Assembly (NCBI GenBank): GCA_023375675.1 | Contig: JALQBC010000016.1 | Span: forward strand, 124,001-188,000 | Direction of reading: 5' to 3' | Source of the DNA: Cytospora piceicola | Taxonomy: Eukaryota > Ascomycota > Sordariomycetes > Diaporthales > Cytosporaceae | Length of the DNA stretch: 64,000 nt | In this document: positions 46,439 through 59,352 of the stretch, one piece after another | Numbering within the stretch: the first letter of the stretch is position 1 | How the letters are laid out: every line of letters starts with the position of its first letter | Made by a program: the position numbers and the translations under genes | The notes under the pieces: generated by a model | The model's database searches: none | What the model was told of the DNA's origin: nothing | The model's input: the letters and a program-made list of their open reading frames with translations, nothing else

Positions 46439-49400
46439 TTACTTCAACCTCTCATTATTAAACATAGCAAAGATCCTTCTACTCGCCGCCTGCGCATTCA
46501 CCCTCCCCACCACACTCCCCGCCAGGTCCGGCACAAGCGTCGCAAGCATCAGGCTCGCCTCCGTCCTCGTCTTTGCCTTCTCGGTCTTGGTCCTCACCTT
46601 CTTCCCGTCCCCAAACGTCCTGCCCCCAGGCCAGAGGCTATCCCTCAGCACGCCCACGTACCGCAGGACCGCATCCTCCTGCACCAGGGAGCGCACGTTG
46701 TCGCGCAGCTTCCGCTCGATGGTGCCGCCGAGCAACTGATGCAGGACCACCACGACCGCGCGGCCGCGCAGCCAGTTGTTACCCCGGTTGAGCTCGAACA
46801 CCTCTAGGAAGATGTCGCAGATGGGCTTGACGAAGGGTTCCGCCTCCATCTGCTCCTTGCCCTCGAAGGCGTTGAGCTCCGCCTCGGCCTCGGCCGCCGT
46901 TGCTGCGTCGCTACTGCTGGCTGCCGGGTCGACCATGCCGTTCAGGGGGCCCATCGTGTTAATCTGGCTCGTGGCGGCGGCGATGAGGTTCTGGCCCGCG
47001 GTCGATAGCTGGTCCAGCACAGGTATGCTGCCGAGGATGTCCTCGACGCCATCCGTGACCGAGTCGTACAGTCGCGTAATCATGTCCTTCTTGTCATGCT
47101 CGCGATCGTTCAAGAGGTCCTGCATGATCACACTTTGTGAGAGGAACGCCCGAAGCTCGCGGCTGCGACAGACGTCAGGCAAGTGGAGCAGCTCGCGGAG
47201 GTAATTCTCAAGTGCCTGGCGGCGCTTTTGCAGGAAGTCGGACTGGAGCTTCATCATGACACGCCGCCTGGGAAAATCGAGATTCCGGACGGAAGGATAC
47301 TTAGATCGCAGTCTTTGATGGAGTTCGTGAAACTCGCTATAGCGCCGGGTGATGATCCATGAGGCCGCAGGCATCTTTTCTCCTGCGTTGCGCAAGACCT
47401 CAATCACATAAATGGCGAATTCCTTGCCGTCTTCCTCGTGCCCGACTTGGATTGCCTTGATCTTAATTACCGAGCGACCGTACAAACTGTTGTCGCTTTC
47501 CTGTACCACGTATTGCTGCCTCTGCAGCTCCTTTCTCCTTATTTCCCTTTCCAAGCTGGCCTTGGATTTGCGCAGAATCCTTAGCTCCGCCGTATTGTTC
47601 GTCAGCTCTGCCTTCTTGAAAAGCGAGTCTATGACTGCATTTTGAGCTTCCAGCCGGTCGATATCGTTAGTAAGAACGGTGATTGCTTCGGCAAGGCCTA
47701 GATCTCCCGGCGCCGCTTCATGTATATCGCCCACGTCGTCCTTACTTGGTCCATCTGCATCGTCCTGTTCCTCCGAAACGTACCTGTCTTCATCCCCAAA
47801 CAGGTCGTCGTCCACAAACACGCCAATACGTGAATGAGCACTAACGAGGCCAAGGGACGATAGACTGGGCTTTTCAGGTTCTTTGCCCGGGCGGCCGGCA
47901 TCGACAGACCCTCTCTTTGAGACGGTGCCCTCGTCCGAGAAGATGGTCGAATCCGCATCGTCCTCTCCGAAGAGCGACTCCCTCAGGTCAGAAGATGTAG
48001 GTGGTCGAGTATCCTCCAAAATGTTGGTCAGGGCCTCCTCCATCGCCGCCACAACCTTCCTGTCGGGAAGCTGAATTGCACCGTTCTGGTCTAGGCTTGC
48101 AACGCTATCGCCAAGTGCATCATGATCGACGTCTTCATCGTCAAACAAGGGGGTCGGAGGACCGTCGTCAATAGATCTCCGAGCATCTAGAGACCTTCGA
48201 GCTTCCAACGACCTCCGGGGTTCCGCCAGACTGTCCATGTGACTACCGTTACCATTATGAGATTTGAGATCCAAGAAAGATTCAGCGCGTCGACTCGGCA
48301 TTTTCGGGTTCGGTTTTGGAGCCAGTCGAGTAAGTGGTCCCGGCTTGCCAGCGAAGGCAGTAGCAGCCCTCTTCAGTGGAGGGGGCGACTGAAGCTCACC
48401 GGACGTCCGGGGCGCTGGCTGGGCATTGCTTCTCGATGTCTCTTCTGCTGCCAGGCATTTGTACCACAGGTCGGATCGCTTGAAGTTCTGGAAATGCTTC
48501 GATTGCATCTCTTCGAGGACGGCATTCTGCGCACGCAATATTGCCCGCCGCGCCCGGTAGAACTGCTCAGGGGTAGCTTTTCTCCCGGCCTCGAGAAATT
48601 CTCGCACTGTGCTTTTAGACGCTTCTGGGATCTTCAATTCTGGCTTGGAGTTGTAGGCCTGCTCGATTTGGGCAAGATCCAACCTGTCTGACTCTGTCCA
48701 CGGAGGTAATGCAAGGGGTAGGTGGTCGTCATCATGGAACTCCTCCAGTGGGTTCCGGAACCCATCCACTACCAACCAGAACTGCACGAGGCTCATCAGC
48801 CGTTGTCTATCCATATATTCCATGAAATAAGAGAACCCCGACGCATCACGTAGAAGCTCGGCAAGAGACGCGTTCTCAAGTTTCGATTCTGTAGGCGTGC
48901 TTGAACCAATGTTTGGGGGGTTCGTCATGGCACGCTTATCTCCACCGGCAGCGAGGTGCTGCACCCTCTGGTCCAACGCGCGCTTGCCCATATCCAGACG
49001 GCGAAGATAGACTGGGTCCTGCCCTTCCTGTTGAGAGTCCTTCTTCAGCTGACTGGTAACCTCGCTCCTGAAACGCCTGGCGTCGGACAGATTGTTCACT
49101 TTACGGATAGTCCGTATGAATCGCTCAAACCTCCTCTCGCTGTCATCAGGAGCCAGGCGCGGGAACGCTGGCGGCTTTCCAGGCTTAGGAGACGGCGCGT
49201 GCTCATCCAGAGCAGCGCGGAGTCTCCTAACCGTAGACCGGTCTTGCAGCATGCCCCTCCCATAGTTCTCCATAACCTGATTCCACATATCTGGGTCGGA
49301 CAGAGTCTGCAGTATTGGAAATAGCACAGCACAGGCGACGATTTCGCGGATCAGGTTCGAGACAGCCCGGCTGCCGAGGACACTTTCTGGAAGTAGCCTT

Positions 49401-50119
49401 GGGAGAATCCTGGTAGTAGTCTGTCGTAAATAATCTTGTTGTGTAAGTTTTAGGTCCGAGTAAGCCAGATTCGCTGCCGGGTGGATCTTTCCATCTCTGT
49501 ATTTGGCCGCAATTGCCAGATCCAGCTCTTCCGACTCCGTGACAGATCGGTTGAGTTTTCGCCCTCTGACAGCCCTCTCGGCTTCATTGAAGTCGCGGAA
49601 ATGCCCTGTCATGATGGGAACCAGCCGAGTCGTTAGCACCTCGGGCAGGTCGAGGTCGAAGAGCCGGTCGCGGACATTCTTGAGCGCGCATCGTATCGCA
49701 TTGTCCACCTCATTCCTGAAGACCGGGTTGTCGCTGACCTTCGAGTACCACGACCATATAAAGTCCCGAGTAATCAAGTCGAGGACGTCGTCTAGCGCTT
49801 GGGAGATGTTGGCGGATGCATTGTAGAGAGGATCCTTGTTGTAGGACTGTCGCTTTCGGAGAGCAGCGACCTCGTTGATCCATTCCTTGCTCCCTAGAAA
49901 TCTTGGCCCCTTCGATCGCTCTGTTCGTTGTAACCGTCTGTGGCCAGGTCCCCTCGAGAGGAGGACGGTGAAGGCGAGCAAGACAGCCAGGGTCGTCACA
50001 GAGCCGGCGACGAAAGCATAGCCTACCCAGCGAATGGCGGGAAGCCAATGGGTGGCGTAGCCCCAGGCGATGAAAAGTGCGATACCTGCAAGGATCACAT
50101 CTCTCCCCTTAAGGGCCAT
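46439..50119 (-). CDS. mdm1: Mdm1-like sorting nexin (PXA-RGS-PX-nexin C)
   Basis: Single-exon gene of 1,226 aa. The product is an ER-anchored tether of the Mdm1/SNX13-SNX14 family, which links ER to vacuole and lipid droplets and affects organelle inheritance. Two N-terminal hydrophobic segments (about 8-26 and 29-54, [19 protein letters not shown] and [14 protein letters not shown]) give a membrane hairpin. The PXA domain follows at about 95-290 ([19 protein letters not shown]). The RGS-like domain is at about 415-560 ([20 protein letters not shown]). A Ser-rich linker and a coiled coil lead to the PX domain at about 880-995 ([37 protein letters not shown]), and nexin C lies at about 1090-1210 ([20 protein letters not shown]). 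Domain order and length match the fungal family. No frameshift is seen. Lack of introns over 3.7 kb is notable here but not unusual. Confidence 0.95.
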   Translation of the reverse strand: MALKGRDVILAGIALFIAWGYATHWLPAIRWVGYAFVAGSVTTLAVLLAFTVLLSRGPGHRRLQRTERSKGPRFLGSKEWINEVAALRKRQSYNKDPLYNASANISQALDDVLDLITRDFIWSWYSKVSDNPVFRNEVDNAIRCALKNVRDRLFDLDLPEVLTTRLVPIMTGHFRDFNEAERAVRGRKLNRSVTESEELDLAIAAKYRDGKIHPAANLAYSDLKLTQQDYLRQTTTRILPRLLPESVLGSRAVSNLIREIVACAVLFPILQTLSDPDMWNQVMENYGRGMLQDRSTVRRLRAALDEHAPSPKPGKPPAFPRLAPDDSERRFERFIRTIRKVNNLSDARRFRSEVTSQLKKDSQQEGQDPVYLRRLDMGKRALDQRVQHLAAGGDKRAMTNPPNIGSSTPTESKLENASLAELLRDASGFSYFMEYMDRQRLMSLVQFWLVVDGFRNPLEEFHDDDHLPLALPPWTESDRLDLAQIEQAYNSKPELKIPEASKSTVREFLEAGRKATPEQFYRARRAILRAQNAVLEEMQSKHFQNFKRSDLWYKCLAAEETSRSNAQPAPRTSGELQSPPPLKRAATAFAGKPGPLTRLAPKPNPKMPSRRAESFLDLKSHNGNGSHMDSLAEPRRSLEARRSLDARRSIDDGPPTPLFDDEDVDHDALGDSVASLDQNGAIQLPDRKVVAAMEEALTNILEDTRPPTSSDLRESLFGEDDADSTIFSDEGTVSKRGSVDAGRPGKEPEKPSLSSLGLVSAHSRIGVFVDDDLFGDEDRYVSEEQDDADGPSKDDVGDIHEAAPGDLGLAEAITVLTNDIDRLEAQNAVIDSLFKKAELTNNTAELRILRKSKASLEREIRRKELQRQQYVVQESDNSLYGRSVIKIKAIQVGHEEDGKEFAIYVIEVLRNAGEKMPAASWIITRRYSEFHELHQRLRSKYPSVRNLDFPRRRVMMKLQSDFLQKRRQALENYLRELLHLPDVCRSRELRAFLSQSVIMQDLLNDREHDKKDMITRLYDSVTDGVEDILGSIPVLDQLSTAGQNLIAAATSQINTMGPLNGMVDPAASSSDAATAAEAEAELNAFEGKEQMEAEPFVKPICDIFLEVFELNRGNNWLRGRAVVVVLHQLLGGTIERKLRDNVRSLVQEDAVLRYVGVLRDSLWPGGRTFGDGKKVRTKTEKAKTRTEASLMLATLVPDLAGSVVGRVNAQAASRRIFAMFNNERLK

Positions 50120-50498
50120 AATCCGTTCATCGAAAAGGTCGCTTGTAGATGGGGCCGCATGTTTTGGTATCGTCGAGGACGTAGCTAGGGCATGCTGGGG
50201 GGTGTAGGTATGATGTATTCTCGACCTTATCGATAGGTGACCCCCTGGCGCAGTGCGCGCTTACAGGGTTACAAGAGAGGCAGTGCCATCAGATCAGAAA
50301 GTCACACTGTGTGCTATGTAGAAACTCGGTATCAGTGTCACAGTGTGAACTGGCATCATGTAAACCCCCCAACCGCAACACTCAGGGGTAAAGTTTCACT
50401 CAACCTTCTTCATATTGGGTATCCTGTGGTCCTAGGTACGCATAAATCCATCTCTGGCGCATAGCTTCCGTCGCCTCGTACTTTGAAGCATCATCTTC
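50120..50498. other. Short intergenic region
   Basis: 379 bp between the start of the sorting nexin and the stop of TRM8, both minus strand. It should hold the sorting nexin promoter. No other feature seen. Confidence 0.5.
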
Positions 50499-51490
<992 letters not shown>

Positions 51491-51936
51491 AATGTTATGT
51501 TTTCGTAGGTAAATAATATGTCTCTGTAAATCTCCTGGAATTGATACGTATGTAGTAAGTGAGTAGTAAGTACTCAGGTAGTCAGCCACCAGCAAGCTTC
51601 AACAACATTTGAACATTCATTAGCCGTCGAATTTTGGCCGGCTCGTGGTGGGGCTGCCGTAGACAGAAGCTCTTGCAGGGGTTGGCCCAGTACACGTGCC
51701 ATCCAGGCGGACCTGGCCAGCTCAGAGCTGCTGCGTCAGGGGACCTGCGGCCGCTAGAGCCCCGCGATCGGCTCGCTGCAGCAAGGTTGAAAACCCCTCT
51801 GCCCAGCTGGCCTGGACATTTAGGCGACTGCCCAGGGAAGGCAATGCAAACGATTCCTCGTCAGAAATTCTGAACACTCGCAACCCTACCTCTATACTAA
51901 CCTCCCCCCTCCTGTAACGTCAATTAAAACACCAAG
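51491..51936. promoter_or_regulatory. Divergent promoter region TRM8 / HOM6
   Basis: 446 bp between two divergent start codons. No exact Gcn4/Cpc1 site (TGACTCA) was seen. No gene inside. Confidence 0.45.
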
Positions 51937-53136
51937 ATGGCTTCAACTAAACAGGTTTACATCGGCATCATCGGTACGTGCACCATCCCAACATCCAGCC
52001 ATCAATTGTGGCCCCCGCCCCCCACTGTCCATTCCCTTCACACAAGACTAATACTTCTTGACCACCCAGGCGCCGGTGGCGTAGGAAAGTGCTTCCTCTC
52101 TCAGCTCGAGCAGCTCGCCAAGCGCAGGCCCGACCCCAAGCTCGTCCTCTGCTACATCTCCACCACATCCAAGTCCCTCTACAGCAGCAATTACAGCCCC
52201 ATCGACGTCCCCACCGCCCTGTCGCAGCTCCAGACCAGCAGCGTCGGCGCGCCCCCGGCCCTGCCCAAGGTCGCCGAGTACCTCGCCTCCGTACCCGCAG
52301 GCTCCAAGGCCGTCCTGATCGACAACACCAGCAGCCAGGACGTCGCCGAGTCATACCCGCTCTTCCTCTCCCGCGGTGTCAGCATCGTCACCCCCAACAA
52401 GAAGGCCTTCTCCGGCAACTACAAGCTCTGGCAGGACATCTTCTCCGCCGCCGCGTCCGGCGGCGCCAAGATCTACCACGAGTCGAGCTGCGGCGCCGGC
52501 CTGCCCGTCATCTCCACGCTCAAGGACCTGGTTGACACGGGCGACGAGGTCACGCGCATCGAGGGCGTCTTCAGCGGCACCATGTCGTTCCTGTTCAACT
52601 CGTTCGCGCCGCTCGAGGGCGCCGGCGGCAACTGGTCTGCCGAGGTGGCTAAGGCCAAGGAGCTGGGCTACACCGAGCCCGACCCGCGGGACGACCTCAA
52701 CGGTCTTGACGTCGCGCGCAAGCTGACCATCCTGGCGCGTCTGGCCGGCCTGCCCGTCGAGTCACCCACGTCGTTCCCCGTGCAGAGCCTGATCCCCAAG
52801 GAGCTGGAGTCCGTGGCCAGCGGCGACGAGTTCCTGCAGAAGCTGCCCGAGTTTGACTCGCAGATGGAGGACGTCAAGACGTCGGCGGAGAAGGAGGGCA
52901 AGGTAGTCCGGTTCGTGGGCAGCATTGATGTGGCCAACAACCAGGTCAAGGTTGGTCTGGAGAAGTTTGACCGGTCGCACCCCATCGCGGCGCTCAAGGG
53001 GTCGGATAACATTATCAGCTTCTACACTAAGCGGTACGGAAGCAACCCTCTGATCGTCCAGGGCGCCGGCGCCGGCGGTGAAGTCACTGCTATGGGTGTG
53101 ACGGCCGATCTCCTTAAGGTGTTGGCCCAGATATAA
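51937..53136 (+). CDS. hom6: Homoserine dehydrogenase
   Basis: NAD(P)-dependent reduction of aspartate semialdehyde to homoserine, the branch point to threonine, methionine and isoleucine. Exons 51937-51973 and 52070-53136 give 367 aa. The 96-nt intron (GTACGT...CAG) splits the Rossmann glycine motif, and the splice restores YIGIIGAGGVGKCFL. The intron length is a multiple of three and it has no in-frame stop, so an unspliced reading would wrongly give 399 aa with 32 extra residues inside the NAD loop. Other landmarks are DNTSSQDVAE, VTPNKKAFSG, ESSCGAGLPVI, GVFSGTMSFLFN and the signature GYTEPDPRDDLNGLDVARK with its catalytic Asp/Lys. GAGAGGEVTAMGVTADLL lies near the end. No ACT domain, as usual for the fungal enzyme. 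Strongly GC3-biased codons suggest high expression. Confidence 0.96.
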   Translation: MASTKQVYIGIIGTCTIPTSSHQLWPPPPTVHSLHTRLILLDHPGAGGVGKCFLSQLEQLAKRRPDPKLVLCYISTTSKSLYSSNYSPIDVPTALSQLQTSSVGAPPALPKVAEYLASVPAGSKAVLIDNTSSQDVAESYPLFLSRGVSIVTPNKKAFSGNYKLWQDIFSAAASGGAKIYHESSCGAGLPVISTLKDLVDTGDEVTRIEGVFSGTMSFLFNSFAPLEGAGGNWSAEVAKAKELGYTEPDPRDDLNGLDVARKLTILARLAGLPVESPTSFPVQSLIPKELESVASGDEFLQKLPEFDSQMEDVKTSAEKEGKVVRFVGSIDVANNQVKVGLEKFDRSHPIAALKGSDNIISFYTKRYGSNPLIVQGAGAGGEVTAMGVTADLLKVLAQI

Positions 53137-53351
53137 ATGGGTTCTTTACTCTGTTTTCCCCACTGAATCTAGCCCGACAAGACATCTGGTCCAGAAATCA
53201 AAAAGAAACGCTCAAAAGATTTCATGCTCATGCCGACCAACTCCTTGCTCGAATGTGTTGTGTTGTGTGCTGTACGCCAATCCCAGTAAGACCAAAAGCA
53301 GACCAAATACAACCCCTCAATGTCACAATCATCGTCGTAGTCGGGTACATT

Positions 53352-53758
53352 CTAAGACGTCATGACTGGGTGGCTGAGTGATTCGCGCCTTCGGTAGGTT
53401 CGGGTCATGTTCGTCGTCATCGTGGGCGGCCAGGCCATTCGCCAGAGCCACAGGCAAAAGTCGAAGAGCACCAGACCGGCAAGGGGCAAGAAGAAGGACA
53501 GTGCCAATGTTATCTAAGAAGGGTTAGAAGTTACCATCAGTGAGTAAGTTTGGTCTGCTCGGGAGCAACCCCGCCGGCGCAAGAGCAAGAGCAAGGGCAC
53601 TTCAGGCCAGCTGCTTGCTGGGCATGGTGACACTTGGACGGACATACGAAAAACCACGATATGAGCTGCACGATCCAAGACGTCGAGTTCGTGACCACAT
53701 TCCACCCCGTCATCCTCGACCGTACAACCGATCCTATTTCGTATAGAGAAGACGCCAT
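53352..53758 (-). CDS. Small two-exon membrane protein, 90 aa, function unknown
   Basis: Exon 1 53758-53648 (37 codons, MASSLYEIGSVVRSRMTGWN and onward) and exon 2 53513-53352 (53 codons plus stop) join in phase 0. The 134-nt intron begins GTATGT and ends TTCTTAG, with a TCTAAC branch-like site 13 nt before. The product has one long hydrophobic stretch built across the splice, QLISWFF with ITLALSFFLPLAGLVLFDFC, and a basic, Thr-rich tail (TMTTNMTRTYRRRES). The hydrophobic run is long enough for one or two membrane helices. I do not recognise a family. Support is the clean splice sites, frame continuity and a sensible membrane-protein composition. An upstream in-frame ATG at 53791 would add 11 residues. 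It lies tail-to-tail with homoserine dehydrogenase. Confidence 0.6.
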
Positions 53759-54515
53759 ACCCGGAGGCAAGTGGACGTGCATCGGGGTCACGCTTGAATG
53801 AGCTTTGCGATCTAGATTCGGGTGGTTTGGCGGTTCCGGCCAATTGAGTCGGCGGACGACGGATAGATAGACGTTGTTGAACTTGGGCTAGATTTGATCG
53901 TCAAGGCGGGTTAGGTTCTTAGATGCAGAAGACCATGTCTTGGTTAAGGGGTTCCGTGCTGCCGGGATGAGGACAAAAGCTGTTGCGGTTGCGACCAAAG
54001 TAGTCTGTAGGTTTTACGTACGCTCAAAGGAAGAGACGGGGGGGTGGGAAGTTGGATGGATAGCGAGTGCAGTATAAAGAGAAATTGTCATTAACATTGG
54101 CATTGTCCTAAATAGTAGCGGTTAGAGAAAAAAAAGTGGCATGCCTCGGAAGGGCCATCCACTGAGACGAGGGGGGTAGGGTGGTTCCTGATTAGTGTGG
54201 TCCGCCCCCAGTTGCGCCCTGTACCTGTTTTTCTCGGCCCCAAGCAGCGGGATTGCGGAAGTGCTCAGGTGTGAGGAGCAGGGGCCAGCACATTTCCCCA
54301 TTTATCTATCACCCGACTATCACATGCTCAAGATGCTCCAACTATCTTTCTCTGATTAGGCCTCCCAGATAAGGAATGTCGCAGCCAGGCGCAATTAACG
54401 ACTTATCCGCAAACCAAAATAGAGCCATCCATACACGCAAGTAATTCGTCATTTATTCATCCTACCCGGTACCTAGGTATCTAGAGCATCATCAACCTTC
54501 ACTACACACGCCACC
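53759..54515. promoter_or_regulatory. Divergent intergenic region
   Basis: 757 bp between the small membrane protein (-) and the CCDC174-like gene (+). Exact palindrome TACCTAGGTA at 54470-54479, 37 bp before the plus-strand start codon. No gene seen. Confidence 0.45.
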
Positions 54516-55583
54516 ATGCCGCCCCAAGACCCAAACCTCTACGGCCAGCGGCCAGCAAAACGCCAAAAGAAGAAAGAAATGGCCCTCACCAGCTCCCTCG
54601 CCTTCAGCGCCGAGCTTTCCTCCTTGATCTCCAACAAACCAGCCTCGTCTGCCACCACCGCACGTGCCCGACCGTCTAAGTCCAAACCAGACATCTTCGC
54701 CGGCGTCAAGGCGAAGCGCAAGGCCGAGAAGCAGCAGGACCGCGACCGTGACGAGGGCAAGCTGGTCCTGAAGGACGTCCGCGGGACCGAGGAGGAGAAG
54801 AAAGAGGCCGAGACCGCAAGGCGCAAGATGGAGGAGAAGGCGCGGCTCTACGCGGCCATGAAGAGGGGCGACTACATGCACAAAGAGGGCGAGGCGGCGC
54901 CGCTTGTGGACTTTGACCGGAAATGGGCTGAGACGCAACGGGACGGCAACAGGGCAGCCTCCTTGGATGATGACAATGACGACTCCGACGACGACGATGA
55001 AGACGATGCCGACAACATCGACACCGAGATAATCGAATACACCGACGAATTCGGGCGGACCCGGCGCGGAACGCGCGCCGAACTGGCGCGGCTGGAGCGG
55101 CGGCAGCGGGTCCAGCAGTACGCGGCCGAGGAGTCTGAGCGCATGAGCGCGCGGCCTAAGGCGCCCGAGAACATCATCTACGGCGACGCGATCCAGGCGG
55201 AGGCGTTCCGCGCTGTGGACGAGGAGAAGATGGAGGAGCTCGCGAGGAAGCGAGACAGGAGCATGACGCCGCCCGAGGCGAGGCACTACGACGCCAGCAG
55301 CGAGATCCGGACCAAGGGCACAGGGTTCTACCAGTTCAGCAAGGACGAGGCGAGGCGGCAGGAGGAGATGGCGAACCTCGAGGCGGAGCGCGTGACCACG
55401 GAGCGGGAGAGGAGGAAGAGGGAGGAGGAGAAGGAGGAGAGGAGGCGGGAGGTCGAGGAGCGAAGGAGGTTGATACAGCAGAGGAGGAAAGAGGTTGGCG
55501 AGAAGAAGGCCCAGAAGATGGCGGATAGCTTCTTGGATGGGCTGGCTGCTGATATGCGAGGCGGAGAGCAGGAGGAAGGTTGA
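54516..55583 (+). CDS. CCDC174-like coiled-coil protein (DUF4078)
   Basis: Single exon, 355 aa, highly charged. The animal relative CCDC174 is a nuclear protein linked to spliceosome and exon-junction components. A fungal role is inferred only from that. The N-terminus carries a basic patch (KRQKKK) and KSKPDIFAGVKAKRKAE. A central acidic run of Asp (about 150-165) is followed by IDTEIIEYTDEFGRTRRGTR, a family landmark. Near the end GTGFYQFSKDEARRQEEM is the DUF4078 signature. The final 80 residues are almost only Glu/Arg/Lys, a long single-alpha-helix or coiled coil, ending in MADSFLDGLAADM. The start codon context is CACCATGCC. There are no introns. Confidence 0.85.
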   Translation: MPPQDPNLYGQRPAKRQKKKEMALTSSLAFSAELSSLISNKPASSATTARARPSKSKPDIFAGVKAKRKAEKQQDRDRDEGKLVLKDVRGTEEEKKEAETARRKMEEKARLYAAMKRGDYMHKEGEAAPLVDFDRKWAETQRDGNRAASLDDDNDDSDDDDEDDADNIDTEIIEYTDEFGRTRRGTRAELARLERRQRVQQYAAEESERMSARPKAPENIIYGDAIQAEAFRAVDEEKMEELARKRDRSMTPPEARHYDASSEIRTKGTGFYQFSKDEARRQEEMANLEAERVTTERERRKREEEKEERRREVEERRRLIQQRRKEVGEKKAQKMADSFLDGLAADMRGGEQEEG

Positions 55584-56825
55584 TTAGGTGTGTAAGACAC
55601 CTCCGCGCACCACCCATCCCAAACGAACGCACAGCCGGACGCGTGCGTGCGTTTGTTACCCCGTGCACCTGGCAGACCAGCGCAAGTTCTGTAACTTGTG
55701 TCAAAAACTTGAAATTTGCCTGGTGGTCTGACATGGGGGTTTGATGGTAAACCAGGCCAGCTCTGACCATGGCTTGACTTCCATGTGATTCCTTACCTGG
55801 TAACCATTTCGAGATGATATTGCCAACTGGCTGGGCGCTCGCGCGGTATTCTGTCTTTCTTCGTTGTGAACACTCTAGAAGACCGTAAATGCTGCAGGCC
55901 GGGTAGAAAGGACTACAGTAATATCACTTAGGTCGGTGAGGTTACTCTTCAATGATGATTGGTTCACACCAAGATCCAAGGATCGAGGAATAATCAAGAG
56001 GCGACATAAGAAGCATTCAGGCCATGGAATATCACACTACGCAATACTACCACGATACCACAATCCCGTGAAAACAGTCATGTTTGTCTATGTATAAGAC
56101 CAATTTCAATGTAGTAGAATCAATCGATGGTTTAGCACCGCGATCCGACATCAAGCGTTGAGCACGGTTCTAAGGCCAGTGCGCCTACGGATCCACTTGA
56201 GGCGTTTGCATCTTCTTTTGGTTTGTTCGCGCAGTAAGGTATATATATATAGACACGTATAACTAACTGCCAGCGATAATCTTTCCTTCTTTGTACCGGA
56301 TGCATGCCTGATTTGCGCTCACGCTGGACAATTCGTACCTCAGGTTCCTTCTTTCTTCCTTTCAAGTCTCGGCGTGATCATTACATACGTCGCAATGGGA
56401 AATGACATCCTATCGATTCACCCCCACCCCCTTTCATTCGAAATCTCTATACAAGGCACCATGCCTAATAGTAGTCAAAATGGGTTGGATACACGCCGAG
56501 CTTTTCGAATCAAATTCCCTTGCCATGAACTCCGTTCCATTCCGCAAAATGTCGCACTGGTAGTAGTAAGTCGCAAAAATAATAAAGTCGTAGTAAAATC
56601 GCCGGTGTGTGAATCAAGAAAATGAAACATGCTTCCAAAATTGTGCGCCCTGGTCCTGGTAATTCGCACCGAGGTAAGTTATGCCCGTAAAACGCCTCGA
56701 GGTTTCGCCTGCCTGGTATCCTGACATCTTTCTTGCAGTCGTTCGCACTCCCGTGACAGTGGGCCACGTGGATGATGAGTAGCTCAGCAATAATGGCTCG
56801 AGGAAATAAAATCAGAATAAATCGA
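55584..56825. other. Convergent intergenic region
   Basis: 1.2 kb between the ends of the CCDC174-like gene (+) and the membrane glycoprotein gene (-). Short TA repeat near 56240-56250. No supported gene. Confidence 0.5.
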
Positions 56826-59352
56826 TCATGATGAGAACCACAGGCAACCACAGGCGCTCATGTCGCCATCATGGTCACGGGGGGATAACCATTGTCTTGA
56901 CGCCCCCCGCCTATACCGCTTCGCTTCGCTGCTCGAATCGGGCCAGAGTCCATCGTCACTATCAGATTGGACTGGCACGGGGCCTGGTTCCTCCTCGACG
57001 ATATACATCGTCACGGGCTGACCATCAGCGTCCAGCAAGGGTGACGTGGTGTTGTCGGGGTGGACCGTAACCTGAACGCAGTACGGAGCTTGAGACTGGG
57101 GGTCACGACGCTCTTTCACTTTGACGGCCCTGGGGTAAGACGCAAGTGGCATGTAATCAGCCATGGGGTTTTCTATGGGTGTCTGTGCGACTTTGGAGTC
57201 CGTTGCCGTTGGGTTCGCTGTGGGGGTTGCAGTCGGTGCCGATGTGATCACTCCAGTTGACGCCAAAGTTTGGGCTGCATAACTGCTATTCTGCTCGGCG
57301 TAGATGAACACTTCGACAAAGGTACCAGGCCAGTAGCACATCCAAGGCCTGTCGCCAGCCTGTGCAGCCATACCTCTTTGCTGCAGGTCTCCTGACCTTG
57401 GGAAGAATGCGCCACCATTTCGCCGTACGTTGGAGGAAACGGCTCCGGCCAAAAGGTCCTCGGGAACGACCACAGTCTTATTGTATGGCAACATCCGGAA
57501 CCATGCTGGGCCCCGGTCCAGATCAAAAGTATCGTTGACGAGTTCCATGCCCGTTGCAGGTTGTAAGATAGGTGCCTGAGCACCATAAATCAAAGCATTA
57601 TCGCTGTCGCCAAGTGAGGTGTTGGTGATAAGAATAACGTCGTAGTTGCCTTGGTCGCCGAGCCGTGGGGGGTTTCTGCTGATGGACATTTGTAACTGCG
57701 TTTCTTGTTCACGAACTATATTGCAGCTCCAGGCGGAAGTTTGGGCGGTATCGTTAAGACAGGTGTTTGGTGACCTGTCCAGATTCAACGGTAGGCTATA
57801 AATGCCTGTAGGAAGCGCAGGTAAGTCAGTAGGAGTGGCGATAGGGATGGCGTCGTAGGTGAGAGTGACAGCCGGGACGCTGTCTTGGTATCTACAGGAC
57901 CAATTGTCAGCCTCAGCCATACCAGAATCTAGTGCACTCGAAGACTTACGATGTAGGACGGGGTGGCTTAGCGTGTGGGCCCTTGTGGCGGCTCAGTAGA
58001 GTACCAAGGACCGCACCGGCGATGATGACAACAATGACCACGGCGGTGGCCGTTAGACATATCGCCCAGTAGGGAATCACACCACACGCCTTCCTCTTGG
58101 CAAACCGCTGGAACCTGTTGAGTTTTGGCTTCTCCGATACTGGAGCAGCTGCCGTGTTAACTTCGTGGTGGCTCTCATTCGTATTGAAACTACGCGTAGA
58201 GTTCCGCGACTGCGGTGATCCGGCTTCTGAAGCAGCGTCAAACTCCGGGTCCCGAGCAGCCAACCCTATTCCTCCAGCACCTGGTATTGCTCGCGTTGTG
58301 GTGACTGGCGAATCCGTAGCGGCAGAGACGGCATGGCCGGCGGTAGTGGCTGGGACAGCAGTGGCCCCTGCAACGGCTGGGACGGCGGCTGGGACAACGG
58401 CTGGGGCGGCGGCGGCGGCGGCGGCAGGTGGGGTGGAAGCCTCAGCGGCAGCAGCTCCTTCTGGTTGTGCTTCCTGGTTATCTCGTATTTTTCGGTTGTA
58501 GTACTCGTCTGGGTATCTCGTGTAAGGGGGTAGCTCTTCAGTGTGTCCATCTGGGCCGATGATGTCGGCAAGTTCCTCGCCCTCCGGGCCCAGCCGGCGT
58601 TGGTAAGGGTCATTGTCGTTGACAAAACCAACAGGAATTGCAGGAACACTCGCAGCAGCCGCCGGGCTGCTCGTGTCCGTAAACGGGTTCTGCGGATACA
58701 TGGAATAGGGATGCGCAGGCCCTCTTGGTCCATTATATTCGGATTCCGGCCGCGTGGTCGGAGTGGATGACGTGGATGTAACACTTAGCGTTCTGGCCAG
58801 CAGGGGGTTTTGCGAGTACAACTGATATGGCTGTGATGGTGCCGAGGGCCCCTGGTATGGGGTCTCACTGGGAATGTATGGCGATTGGGTCGAGGCGCTA
58901 GATACTCGCGAGTGAGATATGCCCGAGATATGGCCCATGGCGCCATCATGCCTAAGTGTCAAGGAATCACGGCCGCGCGGAGGCTTCGAGGTGCTCGAGC
59001 GGTTCAGCCGCGATGGTGACGGTGTCGACGTCGGTTCTGCTATTGGTTGCGGAAGTGGATGTGGTGGTTGATGTGGTAGTTGTGGTAGTTGTGGTAATGG
59101 CTGTGGTTGTGTCTGTGGTACGGCCTGCGAGTCTGGCCGGGGTATAAGCGGCTGCGGTACTGAGTTGCGGTCGATTGTGTCCACCGACTGCGGCCGGAAG
59201 CCATCTGAGATGCCCAATGCCAGTAGAGCATAGTCGTCATCATCATCGAATCCTCCATCTTGCTGTGTTGATATCCTCCTCGTCGTTCTCACTGAGGCCC
59301 TCCTCTCTGGATCATCTGCTTTCCCTTCCGTAGGGTCCATGTCGACTGGCAC
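56826..59352 (-). CDS. Single-pass membrane protein with disordered N-terminus and glycosylated-type C-terminal domain
   Basis: Exons 59352-57950 and 57891-56826 with a 58-nt intron (GTAAGT...TAG) give 822 aa, or 818 from the second ATG at 59340. The first 400 residues are disordered, rich in Pro, Gln, Ser and Ala. They include a Pro/Gln/Leu repeat (near 75-105) and the related stretches PYQLYSQNPLLA and PYSMYPQNPFTD. A single membrane helix at about 427-452 (YWAICLTATAVVIVVIIAG) is preceded by basic residues (RFQRFAKRKA), so the N-terminus should be cytosolic. The C-terminal 355 residues then lie outside and carry several N-glycosylation sequons (NDT, NTS, NKT, NSS, NTT) and scattered cysteines, as expected for an ectodomain. 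I do not recognise the ectodomain. Ascomycete proteins of this plan are common and mostly uncharacterised. Confidence 0.82.

Noticed and set aside
48240..48690. 150-codon plus-strand frame within the sorting nexin gene
   Set aside because: It is antisense to the intact single-exon Mdm1-like gene and has no domain of its own.
51937..53136. Unspliced 399-aa reading of homoserine dehydrogenase
   Set aside because: It inserts 32 residues into the NAD-binding glycine loop. A consensus GTACGT...CAG intron removes them.
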